A stretch of DNA of 64,000 bases. Source: Theocolax elegans. Its lineage: Eukaryota > Arthropoda > Insecta > Hymenoptera > Cerocephalidae. Each line of letters opens with the position of its first letter. Within the stretch, counting starts at the first letter, position 1. The notes under the pieces were generated by a model, which saw nothing but the letters and a program-made list of their open reading frames with translations, made no database searches and had not been told where the DNA came from. Where the stretch lies: the NCBI GenBank assembly GCA_026168455.1, contig CM047427.1, positions 12,367,505-12,431,504 on the forward strand. Reading direction: 5' to 3'. Shown piece by piece: positions 37,160 to 48,244 of the stretch. Made by a program: the position numbers and the translations under genes.

Positions 37160-38640
37160 TATAAGCTTATTTCAAAATTAATATCTAAGTAATTTATATA
37201 TTTACCCTGAATATGTTCTCGGTCTTAATAATTATAAGTGTCATTCTTTTAAATTATTGTATTTATTATTACTTAGTAAGAACTTTAATAGTAAAATAAT
37301 AAATACAACATTAAATGCAAATTTAATGTAATTTAAAATAAATTAAAAAATGTAATAATAAAATGTTACAAACCATTAATGTATACCAGATCAACCTTGA
37401 GAAAGATTAAACATCGCCAAAACTATCCCAATACAAAACAAGAGGCTCGTGGTTATTGTTAAATTGAACCATTATTCTTCCACTCACTACCATTGTTACT
37501 CTTTTGAATTAAAATTCACTAGTAGGTGAATTACTCCTATAATTCATAATTATCTTATATAAATTATCTTTAAATTTAATTCTAATGTATTCTATACAAT
37601 TTAAAATATAAAATGTAAAAAAATATATAAATATTACTTAATTATTGACAACTTACGACAACTTAATATTTTCAAAAATAAATAAAATATAAATCTTATT
37701 CAATAAATAAATTAACTAAATAATAAATAAAAATTATTTACCATCCAAAAATAGTTATTATTCTATTATTTTCAAACACTGCCAACATTGGACAAATACT
37801 GGACAAGAGCTTCTGCTATTTTGTAATGCTCACTTAACTTTATATTAGAATAACTAATATCATACAGTAAAACATCATGAAAATACATAATGTATATACA
37901 TAATTTTATTTCAAAATTAATATCTAAGTAAATTATATATATTTACCCTGAATATGTTCTCGGTCTTAATAATTATAAGTGCCGTTCTTTTAAATTATTG
38001 TATTTATTATTACATAATAAGAACTTTAATAGTAAAATAATAAATACAACATTAAATGCAAACTTAATGTAATTTAAAATAAATTAAAAAATGTAATAAT
38101 AATGTAATAAAAATGTCACAAACCGTTAATGTATACCAGATCAACCTTGAGAAAGATTAAACATCGCCAAAACTATCCCAATACAAAACAAGAGGCTCGT
38201 GGTTATTGTTGAATTGAACCATTATTGTTCGACTGTCTACCATTGTTACTCTTGTATTAAAACTGACTAGTAGGTGAATTACTCCTATAATTCATAATTA
38301 TCTTATATAAGTTATCTTTAAATTTAATTATAAAGTATTCTACAATTTAAAACATAAATAAAATGTAAAAAAATAAATATTACTTAGTTATTGACAACTT
38401 ACGGCAACTTAATATTTTCAAAAATAAATAAAATATAAATCTTATTCAATAAATAAATTAACTAAATAATAAATAAAAATTATTTACCATCCAAAAATAG
38501 TTATTATTCTATTATTTTCAAACACTGCCAACATTGGACAAATACTGGACGAGAGCTTCTGCTATTTTGTAATGCTCACTTAACTTTATATTAGAATAAC
38601 TAATATCATACAGTAAAACTACATGAAAATCATATAAAAA
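37160..38640. repeat. Tandem duplication, two units of about 740 bp
   Basis: 37160-37895 and 37905-38640 align at an offset of 739-746 bp with few substitutions and small indels. Both contain TTACCCTGAATATGTTCTCG, CCAGATCAACCTTGAGAAAG and CCAACATTGGACAAATACTG. On the minus strand each has an exon-like segment with an Asn-rich frame (SNNGRQSNNNGSIQQ in the right copy, then a stop) that could come from the disordered part of LARP1 preceding DM15. That identity is only a guess. Confidence 0.85.
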
Positions 38641-39326
38641 CTATGTGTACATAATGTATATACATAATTTTATATACACAATAAAATAAATAAACTAACT
38701 ATCCCTTATATTTATTGTCCGTTTAAATAGTGCCATCAGCGCCATCATACACACATAAGAATAATGTATATCGCATTTTATGTAACCCGCGTCCCGTATC
38801 CAAATTTGAATTTCAAATGTTTTTAATTTTTTTACAAAAATATTTATTTATAACAATTCTCTTTTTTTATTTATTTTTTAATACAAAAAATCGAATAAAA
38901 AAAGGAATTATAATAAAAAATTTCAATTATTAAAAAAAACTAATATTTTTATAACAAAATTTGATATAAAAAAATTAAAAACAGTAAAAAATATTTACCA
39001 CACACAAAAATAAAATTTTGAAAATAATCGAAACGTCAAATTATTCTAAAATTTTAAATTAAAATTTAATATAATTTTTAAATAAAATTGAACAAAAAAC
39101 TTTGTTCTTAAACTTGAAAAATTTGGACTTGAACGTTAAATAAACATAACGAATTTATTGTGTCCGCGAATTATAAGAATATATTGATTTTATATTACTT
39201 AAATATATTTGTCTCTTCAAATATTATAATTACTTTCTTCTTAATTTATTTAATTAATAAAAAAAAGAAATGATTAACGTTTACATGTTATTAATAACAT
39301 TGTAATTTAAAATAGAAGTTAATAAT

Positions 39327-39720
39327 TCACGCTTCATGTACATATTTCAATTTATGACTTTGTTCACTGAGTTTTTCACTTGACAAATTCATCAATTTAA
39401 ACATAAAGTACATATAAGTACCATACACTACTCTAAATATACTACCAAAGAAGGCACCCGATAACACATCTTTGGGACATAAATTAAATTTATATAATGC
39501 TCCAGTAACCATTCCACCAGCTGCATAATAAAAAAAACAAAGCTTCATACAAATGAATTTCTTAAAAAATTAACAAATTTAAACAATATACATGAATGCT
39601 GCTCTATATCGAATAAATAAATTAATTATATTGTTTCATATAGACTAATTTAAATTACACAATATTTTATCACATTTACTTACCTATACTGTCCAAACTA
39701 TACGTCCCATTAATATTGTT
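39327..39720 (-). pseudogene. TIMMDC1: TIMMDC1-like (RPII140-upstream gene) 3' fragment
   Basis: The terminal exon (39520-39327) follows a textbook acceptor (TTTTTTTTATTATGCAG|CTGG) and reads GGMVTGALYKFNLCPKDVL.. to a stop, with a Gly-rich GxxxG-like membrane segment typical of Tim17/22/23-family proteins. The upstream exon ends at 39684 with donor TATAG|GTAAGT and joins in the right phase to give ..NGTYSLDSIAGGMVTG... This resembles TIMMDC1, a mitochondrial inner-membrane factor for complex I assembly. Going further upstream the frame meets TGA at 39721-39723 and no acceptor rescues it, while related coding continues in another frame (IFGETIL). The rest of the gene is missing. I read it as a captured or duplicated fragment inside the Helentron-like element, with the last exon still open. 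Confidence 0.6.
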
Positions 39721-40060
39721 TCACCAAATATTCTTTAGAAGGAACATTAATGTAAAAAAAATAAACTATACGGTTTTATATAAACATATGTAAATTATGT
39801 ACATATGTATTTTTTTAATCACGTTACCTCTTCTTTCAAAAATGTGTTTCCTATTACTTCTTTCTTGCCAAATATTTTTTTTTTAAATTTTTGAGATATT
39901 TAAGGAACAACACTTTTCTCTTCAATATATTGATATTCAGAATATTAGAATTATATCTAAAATTTAACATCTATAAATACATCTGAAATGTATTATTAGA
40001 ACATATATATGTATATGATATTATTATTATTATTTTATATAATAATAAGCGAGCTATATT

Positions 40061-40173
40061 CGGTCGTGCCTTATAAATTTCTGTTCTCAGGCGCAGTCTG
40101 AGAACAGAAACTTGCGCGCGAAGCGCGCGGGGGTTGGAGCGCGGCAGCGCGCAGGGGGGCTCGGCCCACCTAG
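40061..40173 (+). repeat. 3' terminal structure of the Helentron-like element
   Basis: In order: the inverted copy of the 5' repeat (40061-40080); a hairpin with 13-bp arms and a 7-nt loop (40078-40090 with 40098-40110, TTCTGTTCTCAG/CTGAGAACAGAA); GCGCGCGAAGCGCGC; then GGGGGGCTCGGCCCACC, which can fold with one mismatch, ending CTAG at 40170-40173 before TTT. A GC-rich hairpin directly before CTRR is the rolling-circle transposon 3' signal. Confidence 0.65.
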
Positions 40174-41847
40174 TTTGTTCTGTATAACTGTTACTGATGG
40201 TGGTTTAAAATCGACGGTCGTTCAACTTCATTATCATTACGCGTCAAATGACATTCAATCTTGGTAATTGACAGTAACGCGTGCATATTACGTCAATTCA
40301 ATTTTGTTTCATTGTAGTCAAACTCTTCACTCACATATTATTTACTATTCCAACCGTTTTTAACCGTTTTACAATGAATTTAACGTACACCATAAAACAT
40401 ATAATTTTAAAAGAATGTGAACAATTTCATAAGTAAAAATATATTGGTCAATTAATTTGCAGAAATAACTCGAATAAAAACATTATTACTGGAATAAAAT
40501 TACTTAGAACAAATATTTTCCCAGAGCTTACATCATTAGTTCATTTTCTCTTTTATCTACAGTTACACGCAGGCCGAACATCATTTTTTTGTTTCCTCGT
40601 GAATGACCATGATTTCTTACTTTGAAATAAACACTTGAAATTGTAACAATGCTATTTGAAGTTAATATTCGAACACGATAAGGAGATAAATAAAAGTATT
40701 TCTACATTAACAAAATTATTTTATTCAAAATTATTACATTGTTTATTGATTAATATAAAAACAATCAGAAAAAATAATACTATATTGTAAAGTCAAATTG
40801 ACTATATTTGTTATATAACAAAAATGATGTATTGTTTATTAATATGACAATACAGTATACTCATTTTTGTATTGCAAAAGTCTATTTATTCTGTAATAAA
40901 CAATATACTAATTTTTGATTTTGATAAAATATTTTCCTCCGTGTATACGTGTTATTTTTTAATTTAAAAAAAATATTGTCCTGCCAACTTGATAGACGTA
41001 TACAAATATATAAAATCAACCCTTAATTAGTTCAATTTATAGTTATACAATGTATACAATTAAAATATTTGTCTACGAAAGTATTACTTTTCAAAAGATT
41101 TGATTTTGATCATCGTGTATTGTTCGCAATTAGCCATTGTATAAAATGTATTCATTGTGTGCATGAAATATCGGGGTGGCATACCTCGTGGTTACCGACC
41201 GAGGAAAGTAATTAAATGTTTACAGTTATTTAACAAAATCTGCTATTTTATGAAAACTCCATATATAAAGAAAACACTAAGCAATTCAATATTACGTCAT
41301 CATTGTGTAAGTTAGTAAATTAAAGAAACCGTCAAAAAAGCTTACGCGAAAAATTATGTATAATTTCAGTGCGAACATTTTTGATAGTGGAATTGAAATG
41401 TAAGCTTTAAATTTTGCAGAAAAATAAACGATTCATAAATTTGATGCTTATGCATATGGTAGACTTGTTGTATAGACATATCTTATTATTATTTATTGCG
41501 ATATAGCTGTTGATGGATAAACAAAATTAAATGGCCGGTAAACGATACGTTTCTCGTGTTGGAGTCTCCATTTCAACCACTTTGGAAATGCAAATACATC
41601 TTGCTGTGTATCTCCATGTAAATATTGCATTATTAAGATTCTGATGCTTCCGACTAGTAGCTCCATGTCAACCTTACAACACCAATATTATCATTGCAAC
41701 ACGATCGAAGGAAACTAATTAAAACATTAATAGATAATTACGATCTCTAATTTTCAACCGAGTCGTAAACGTCGTGAGCAACCAATACAAATCTCATTGC
41801 GTGTAATTAGTCTCAATCTAACTAACGACATTCCCTTTGGATCCCCA
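40174..41847. other. Non-coding stretch between the two large elements
   Basis: AT-rich flanking DNA with a MITE at 40705-40943. No exon found. Confidence 0.5.
40705..40943. mobile_element. Diverged MITE, TA target duplication (CACGGAG family)
   Basis: The right end in inverse is CACGGAGGAAAATATTTTAT; the left end CATTAACAAAATTATTTTAT is its diverged partner. TA flanks both (40703-40704, 40944-40945). The inner arms also pair (..ACATTGTTTATTGATTAATA with its inverse). 239 bp. The right end matches the element at 48982-49221. Confidence 0.65.
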
Positions 41848-42290
41848 CTCTCTTAAATTAAAATAGTAAAACTTTTACTATTTTCGATAGTCAAGACAGT
41901 TTTTACTTTTTAAAAAGTGTATAATTTACTATTTTAGTAAGTAACACATGTATTTACTATTATAATGGTTATTATAAACTATTTCAGTTGTAAAAGTTAT
42001 TTTTCACCAATATATTAGTGATACATTTACTATTCACAAAATTAAAAATTTTTGCTTTTAATAAGTAAACTAAATTTACAATCTAAATAGTTCATATTGA
42101 CTATTATAATTAGTGAACAATTGGTTAACATTAAACAAGTTAATGTTTTACTAATAAATTAGTACTTCATTTTACTATTTTTAGTAAAACATCTGGAATT
42201 CACTAATATATAGTAAGATTCCACTTGAAAAATAGTAAAAAACCACTTTTTTTATGGTAGTAAGCTACGACCACTATTTAAATAGTGACT
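41848..42290 (+). repeat. Left TIR and subterminal AATAGTAAA array
   Basis: At least ten TTTACTATT or AATAGTAAA motifs in both orientations lie in about 440 bp, e.g. near 41863, 41872, 41935, 42025, 42172 and 42232. The array ends at a CpG-rich promoter-like patch (CCCGCGCGCATTATAAGCAC, 42311-42330). Confidence 0.8.
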
Positions 42291-42310
42291 GTTTCCCGCT
42301 CTTTCTAATC

Positions 42311-42336
42311 CCGCGCGCATTATAAGCACGTGAGTC
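42311..42336 (+). promoter_or_regulatory. Putative core promoter of the SAMD3-like gene
   Basis: CCCGCGCG is followed by ATTATAAGC (TATA-like) and CACGTG (E-box), about 65-80 bp before the first ATG. A CpG-rich spot in an AT-rich element, well placed for transcription start, but unproven. Confidence 0.35.
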
Positions 42337-42392
42337 GCGATCCAGTGAAATTCAGATTATCATCGGACAATTATTCTACAACACAAGGCATC

Positions 42393-45300
42393 ATGGATGA
42401 ATATATAAAATTAAGAACTCCAGACCAATTATGTAATAAATTAGATAATATTATCGATTCGACGACTCTCCAAATACTTAAAGGTATGTTAAGAATTATT
42501 TATTTGAAGTTATAGGTTATGTTGCTAAGCATATGTATTAGAGTTATACATACAGCACAACATATTCAGTTTATTGTTGCTTATACTATTTTATTTAATA
42601 TTACTAGTACATATTGTTAACTATAAGCAACAACAATTAATTTGTGCAATAATTGTGGCAAAACATTCTTTGTTAGTTTTATACAGAAATTATGTGTTTA
42701 TCAAATTTTCTAATAATAGTTTAAAGTTGTACTATTTGCATAAATTATTAATAAATAATGATTAATATTGCGTTTTCTAATCCTTTCTACTATAATCAAT
42801 TGTTTACAACAGTTAATTTGAACAATAATAACTGCATGGCGTGCTTTATTGATTTATAATTGCATTTTGATCGGTCAAATTCTTGAATAATAATTCTTTA
42901 AAATATCTAATAATTTTACTAGTATTTATTCTATATGTACAAATACTTCTAATATTAATTAGCCTAATCCAGTTATTAAAACTATTTATTTTATAAAATA
43001 ATATTAATTTTATACATGTTTCTAACGACAAGTTTGGGTATAGCTGTACTATTGGCAACATTTATTAATGAATAATAATTAATATTGTTTAGTTTAATTT
43101 TTCTTACTATAATCAACCATTTACAACAGTTAGTTTGAACAATAATAACTGCATGGCGTGCTTTACTGATTTTCAATTGCATATTTATCTGTCAAATTTA
43201 CAAATAATAACAATTTTCAGTATCTGATAGTTTTAGTAGCATTTATTGTATATATATACAAATACTTATAATATTAATATGACTATTGTAGTTATTAAAA
43301 CTATTTTTCTATCAAATAATATAAATTTTATGCATGTTTATACTCTAACATATATATATATAAATAATTTGAGAAAATGAGATTTGAATAAGGGGAGATG
43401 TATATTAAAGCTTTGAGGATTGCATATTTCATTTTTAGTTTGTTGTATTAATAGGTGCAGTTACTTTTGCTTATTAATGATATAATAATAATTATTAAAT
43501 TTATTTATTTATCTAATAATTATTTATTTTAATTGTAAACTAACTCTTTTTAAGTATTACCTCAAGCCAGCGTAGACAGCTCTTCAAGCACTTTTTTTGC
43601 TTATTGTACTCTAACTTAATGAAATTTTATTCAATTAAAGTCTAATTAGGCTCAAATTAAAGATATTTGAATTCCCTACAAAGTGTATTAATCAGAATAT
43701 ATAATATTTGGGTGACAAAAAAGTTGGCTAAAAAGATATCTCATTTTTTTGGAAATTATGAAAAAAATAATAACATTTTTTTAAAAATTCTTAAAAGAGC
43801 AAAGACAGGCAAGTTTTTAGATGAGCATAGACGTGCCCTTGTTCGATTGGTAATAGCCGAACTTATCGCCACACACAATGGCAATCAGTAAGTTAAAAAT
43901 TTATTTGTAGTAAATGTGTGTATACGCACAGGCATTGACTTTTCAGACATATATTATTACATATTTAGCGCATTAATATTAATATCTCAAATAATTCTTT
44001 TAGTTATATGTCTCATGATGCATTAGAAGCTTTAGCAAGAGCAATAGTTACAGAATTTCCACTTTTAAAACACCCTCGTTCTGAATGTCCTTATGTTAGT
44101 AAACGTTTATTATTTACTATATATTTATTTTTATTTGTATTACTCGATCTTCAGTGCAATATTACTTACATTTTAGTCTCATTACTATGTTCGTAATGGA
44201 GGATTTCTTTGGTATCGATTAACCGCTGAGCGAAAAAAATTAGATGTAAATAAAAAAAAGTATAAGATATCAGTATCAAAGAAAAGAAAATTGTCAGATG
44301 GCGATGCGGTCATACCTCCTTCTGATACATTGATCTCTGATGAGGAGTTGACGGAAAAGGTATACGTTATAAGTAATAAAATTGTCAAATAATTATTGCT
44401 TAATTTTTAAGAAAATTCTACACTCGTAAATCCGGTTTCAGTAATTAATTATTGTTTACCCAGATTAATTTATTGAAATTTAAGTTTCCTTCGGAACAAA
44501 ATAAAAATGAAATATTTAAAGTTATGCAAGAATTATTCACAAGTAGAAGAACATGGATCGAAACGGAAACTCCATCGGTTGATGAAATTATTAACAAATA
44601 TCCTCGTTTGACAAGTTACAATGGTCAACTGGTAATTTTTCTTTTTTACAAAAATTTGTTATAAATTATTGTAAATAAAGCTTCATTGTTACATATTATT
44701 TTGTTACAGATTGATCAAGAATTTGAAAGTATGTATCCAAATAAAGGGGATAATTTTATAACAAAGTTTGTTTCGAATTATGAAACAAAAATATTAAAAT
44801 ACGCAGAACTATCGAAACCGTATTTGTTAACTAAATATAATCACTATGAACATGGTAAATAAATACTTATTTTATTTAATTGGAAATAGCTATTTACAGT
44901 TTAAAAGAGTTAAAAGCTCCGCTTGCTTGTATATTTCTAACTGTCTATTAACTCTGCTATAAAATGTTAAATATGTTTTTAAAATCTTATTTTTCATACA
45001 ACTAATTTTTTTAATTTTGAAATACAGTATCTTACTTAAAACTTTTGAGAAATTAACAAATTATTTTGAATTCTAGAAACATTGAAGGCTCTATTGATTT
45101 TGATTGAACTTCTTCCGGTTTCCAATGCTATAAAGTATTCTTCGAAGAAAGGAGAAAAGTGCAAAAAACCTCGACAACTTCTGGAAAGTGCGCACAAATG
45201 CATAATAGAATTTATTCCAGTTAGTGAATTCGTATATGTATTATTTTATGTATTTTATTATTATGTATTTTTTCAATTAGTGCATATTTTTTATAGGAAG

Positions 45301-45641
45301 TTCAAAGTTTACAAGCATTTGTCGACCAAAAGAGGAAGACTGCAGATGGACCAGTACAACCGTATCTAATTGCAGTCAAAGGCACAAGAACTAATTTTTT
45401 TATTCAAGGCGATAACTGGACTTTACAGCGCGATAACAACTTCGAAATTACTAACGCATTCGATTTATTATTTAAATTTTTCTACGTTTTTAATCTGGAA
45501 TTTCCAGTTCAATTAAAAAACTTTTTTCATTTCATGCAGTGCTATGTTTACGATTTATCAAAATTGTTAACATCAAGCACAGTTTCTTCTTTTTATATAA
45601 ATTTAAATTCTATTGCAAATGCATCAGATACTGATGAGTGA
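42393..45641 (+). CDS. Multi-exon SAMD3-like uncharacterised protein (about 450 aa)
   Basis: I reconstruct exons 42393-42483 (MDEYIKLRTPDQL.., donor AAAG|GTATGT), 43696-43887, 44004-44094, 44177-44359, 44464-44631, 44710-44854, 45077-45219 and 45297-45641 (ends ..ASDTDE, TGA). From 43696 onward every GT/AG junction is in phase and there is no internal stop. The link from exon 1 is unsettled: donor phase 1 does not fit the 43662/43683/43695 acceptors, which need phase 2. Either donor GGTAT|GTTAAG is used or a short exon exists (an in-phase candidate follows an acceptor near 43554). Recognisable segments are LDEHRRALVRLVIAELI, the AIVTEFPLLK and NGGFLWYRLTAERKKL blocks, a basic KKRKLSDGD patch, and RRTWIETETPSVDEIINKYP then IDQEFESMYP. 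This layout resembles the C-terminal portion of SAMD3-like proteins, widespread and unstudied in ants and cnidarians. No SAM domain, transposase triad, signal peptide or membrane segment is seen. Function unknown. Confidence 0.75.
42780..43360 (+). repeat. 317-bp tandem duplication inside intron 1
   Basis: About 42780-43085 and 43097-43360 align at an offset of 317 bp; ACAATAATAACTGCATGGCG occurs in both. Divergence is moderate, so it is older than the 54.7-kb duplication. Confidence 0.8.
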
Positions 45642-45829
45642 ATAGTAGTAGTAATCTAAGCAAAGAAGAAATATTTAAACATTTATTATTTTTAATATTA
45701 TATTATATTTAATATTTTAATGCATTTAATATTATATTTTATTTAATATTATATATTATATGTTTTTTGTTTAAATATACAGTTTTGAAACAAACAAGTA
45801 AATATTTACTTTTAACCTCGTAGAAATAT

Positions 45830-46107
45830 ATTATATCATGCGGGGATGTTTTACTATTTGAATTAGAAAATATCAACCTTATGAAATAGTAAGTATAAAC
45901 TTACTTCCCAATTAGTGCATACATACTATTTAAATCAGTGAGTTCTCACTGTTTCAAATAGTAAACATCACACTTTTTATGTAGTAAAAAATTTTGCTAA
46001 ATGAAATAGTAAATAATTACTAATTCATAGTTGCATACTTTTTACAAACTGAATTAGTAAATATTTACTATTAAACAGTTGTTTTTTACTATTTTAATTT
46101 AAGAGAG
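45830..46107 (+). repeat. Right subterminal array and TIR
   Basis: AATAGTAA motifs occur near 45885, 45957, 46008, 46063 and at the terminal repeat itself, mirroring the left end. Confidence 0.8.
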
Positions 46108-47449
46108 CATAGTCGTAATATTACAAACATCGTGTAGTTTGGTCGCATTTACTCATCGAGACCAGATTCACGCGATTAGAACCTCGAAGACGCCGTCTAA
46201 GCGATTCTGCGATTACACGATACTCTCTCTCTCTCTCTCTCACACACACATTCTCTCTCTTCTTCGTCTATTCAGGAATGTGTGTAAACGTACCAAGTGA
46301 ATTCGGAGGAGCTTCTATTAGCGCAACACTGAATATTCTAGGATATAAATAATAAAGGAATTGATCGTTTGAATTGTGGGTGTTATAAGACGGACAAAAC
46401 GACGTATATAATTTTCGAATAAAGGGAGTTATGCTGAAATTTCGTTTAATTGTGTAAATATCTTGAAAACTATGAGCGACTCAGCAAATTGGATAAAATT
46501 TAATATTGCTGATTCAACAAGCTTCGTCAGGTCATATTTCGTCGGTTTCAAAATAAAAAGATAATCAATTTTATCAAGTATACTTTGATTCGAAGAGTGT
46601 TAAAAACTATCTTTTTCTATCAGTTTGCTATTATGTGAATAAATATTTGAAAAATGTAGAATCATTAACATTTATTTCACTATTACCTACCACTTAAATA
46701 AATTTCAATATTTTAAACACAAATATTGAGGTAAAAGAGAATAACATGTGAAGAATATTTTACTTCAAAATGTATTATTGTAGAAGAAAGTTAAGAGTCT
46801 AATTTCCTTCTAATGCCAATCTAGAATGCATCGAAATTTTTGTTTTAAAAGCGCAGTAATTGGTATTTTTAAAATAAAAGACAGTAAATATACTGCTTTT
46901 CCATAATTTATCATATATTTTTAATTAAAATAATTTTTTCGTCTCTATTTACTCGGTCTATAAGTTTTGAGTATTACATCCTGCTAAGATGTAGAAAAAG
47001 CACAGTAATAAATAACTACATTCTTTCGGTACGAATTTAGTATAAAATGAATTGTTGCTAATACAAAAAAAAGTTTGCTGAAATATATAGATAATACTCA
47101 ATGCAATCAAGAAAGTTAGAGAAATTATTAAAAAAAAATTTTTAATTGAAAATGAAGTAGCGATACCAATTGTTCCGATTACCATCCCTGAAGAAGAGAA
47201 GCTGATATTGACATACACCGGTAGATTATGAAGGAATTTGAGACAAACACAATCTTATCTCATCTCCTCGAAACCCACAAACTTTCGAAAATCCCACGAA
47301 ACAGGATAACAGTTTTTATCAATCCTATAGAGACTACGATGATATAATACAGGTATAAGAAAAAATCGCGATAAGAAGAGGCTAATCATCGTCCTAAAAC
47401 CACAATGTAAAGGAAGATTGCTTTAGACCGATATTCCATAAGGTATGCA
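46108..47449. other. Non-coding stretch with CT repeat
   Basis: A CT/CA microsatellite at about 46223-46260, then AT-rich DNA. No gene supported. Confidence 0.5.
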
Positions 47450-47950
47450 GCGCATTGAATTCATTGGCCTAATTCGCCAAGTCGTTAACTAGATCAGCCG
47501 ACTCGAGATTAAAGCTCGATTGGACAGGGCTTGACTCACACCTACGTAGCCCCGACCCCACCCCGGCCACCCGCTCACGTACACACGCACGCGAAGTATC
47601 GGGATGCACAAGCGAATCCGGCCAACAGGTAATGGATCAAGAAACTTCTCTTGAGGCTGTACCCCTCATGGGAGATCGTTTCGAGTCGGTTACATAAATC
47701 AAACCTCGCATAATGGACACTTCCGAAAAGCGCGAGAGCTGCCTGCTTCGATGAATATAGCTGTGAGTTGAAATTAATTGCGAACGACGTCGCTACATTT
47801 TGTGGCTTGACAGATTTACCCCTTATGGAGGTTTGATTAACCGACATCCAGCTACCCACCTCGATTCTTCTTGTGTATATGTACACCCTCGCCCGCGCGC
47901 CCACCCACACACACACGCGCGCGCGCGCCAGCGCATACACACGTATACTC
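47450..47950. promoter_or_regulatory. GC-richer island with CG/CA repeats
   Basis: Includes CACCTACGTAGCCCCGACC (47541-47559) and an alternating CACACGCGCGCG tract near 47905-47935. Opposed frames on both strands are products of the repeat. Possible regulatory island. Confidence 0.25.
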
Positions 47951-48044
47951 TTGTTGTTTATTCATCCTTTGTTTCAAAATTGTCCTCTTAAACTTCACAG
48001 TTCCTAAAATTGTATATATATACGTATTCTTATTTTAGACGACG

Positions 48045-48244
48045 CATTGAGAAAAATTTTCAATTAAAAATTTTTATATTCTGTAGTATCGAGTAATAAT
48101 TTGTAGTGAATATTAAAATGTATACAGTAATTTTTAACACGATCACAATAAAATTTACTAAAAAAAATAATAAAAATTACGATAATCCGACATATCCACG
48201 TTACTACAGATTGTAACAATATTTAATAGAATTTTTTCTTAGTG
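48045..48244. mobile_element. MITE-like inverted repeat (family with 22606-22855)
   Basis: The left end CATTGAGAAAAATTTTCAATT pairs with the right end, which in inverse reads CACTAAGAAAAAATTCTATT. Inner arms around GTAGTATCGAG../GTAGTAACGTGG also pair. TA follows the right end; the left flank is CG, so the target duplication is degraded. Confidence 0.6.

Larger units (their letters stand above)
34498..40173 (+). mobile_element. Helitron/Helentron-like rolling-circle element carrying host gene fragments
   Basis: The 5' side has AAATTTTTAGGCACGACCG (34498-34516), whose inverse occurs at 40061-40080 (18 of 20 positions match). The second copy is not at the 3' terminus but about 90 bp inside it, as in Helentrons, which carry asymmetric inverted repeats. 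After it come a 13-bp hairpin, GC-rich palindromic DNA and a terminal CTAG (40170-40173) followed by T. Internal hallmarks are a GTAT microsatellite (34638-34665) and a 175-bp tandem array, reminiscent of DINE-1/HINE elements. No Rep/helicase ORF is present, so it is non-autonomous. Minus-strand fragments of LARP1 and a TIMMDC1-like gene lie inside. The exact 5' terminus and the insertion dinucleotide are not pinned. It could alternatively be several nested insertions. Confidence 0.6.
41848..46107 (+). mobile_element. 4.26-kb TIR-bounded element containing a multi-exon SAMD3-like gene
   Basis: The two ends are perfect 24-bp inverted repeats: left 41848-41871 begins CTCTCTTAAATTAAAATAG; right 46084-46107 is its complement ending ..AATTTAAGAGAG. 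Inside each end lies an array of TTTACTATT/AATAGTAAA motifs (41848-42290 and 45830-46107), as expected for transposase-binding subterminal repeats. Outside, CA occurs on both sides (41846-41847 and 46108-46109), which may be a 2-bp target duplication or chance; no 3-9 bp duplication is seen. The only gene within is the spliced plus-strand gene 42393-45641. No DDE transposase domain is recognisable, so it is either a cargo-bearing non-autonomous element or a transposon with an unrecognised protein. Confidence 0.8.

Noticed and set aside
42330..42392. Upstream extension of exon 1 of the SAMD3-like gene
   Set aside because: It would start at GTG; the first in-frame ATG at 42393 is preferred for a eukaryotic gene.
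47575..47940. 121-codon minus-strand ORF with Ala/Arg/Val repeats
   Set aside because: Generated by CACGCGCG microsatellite; the opposite strand is also open.
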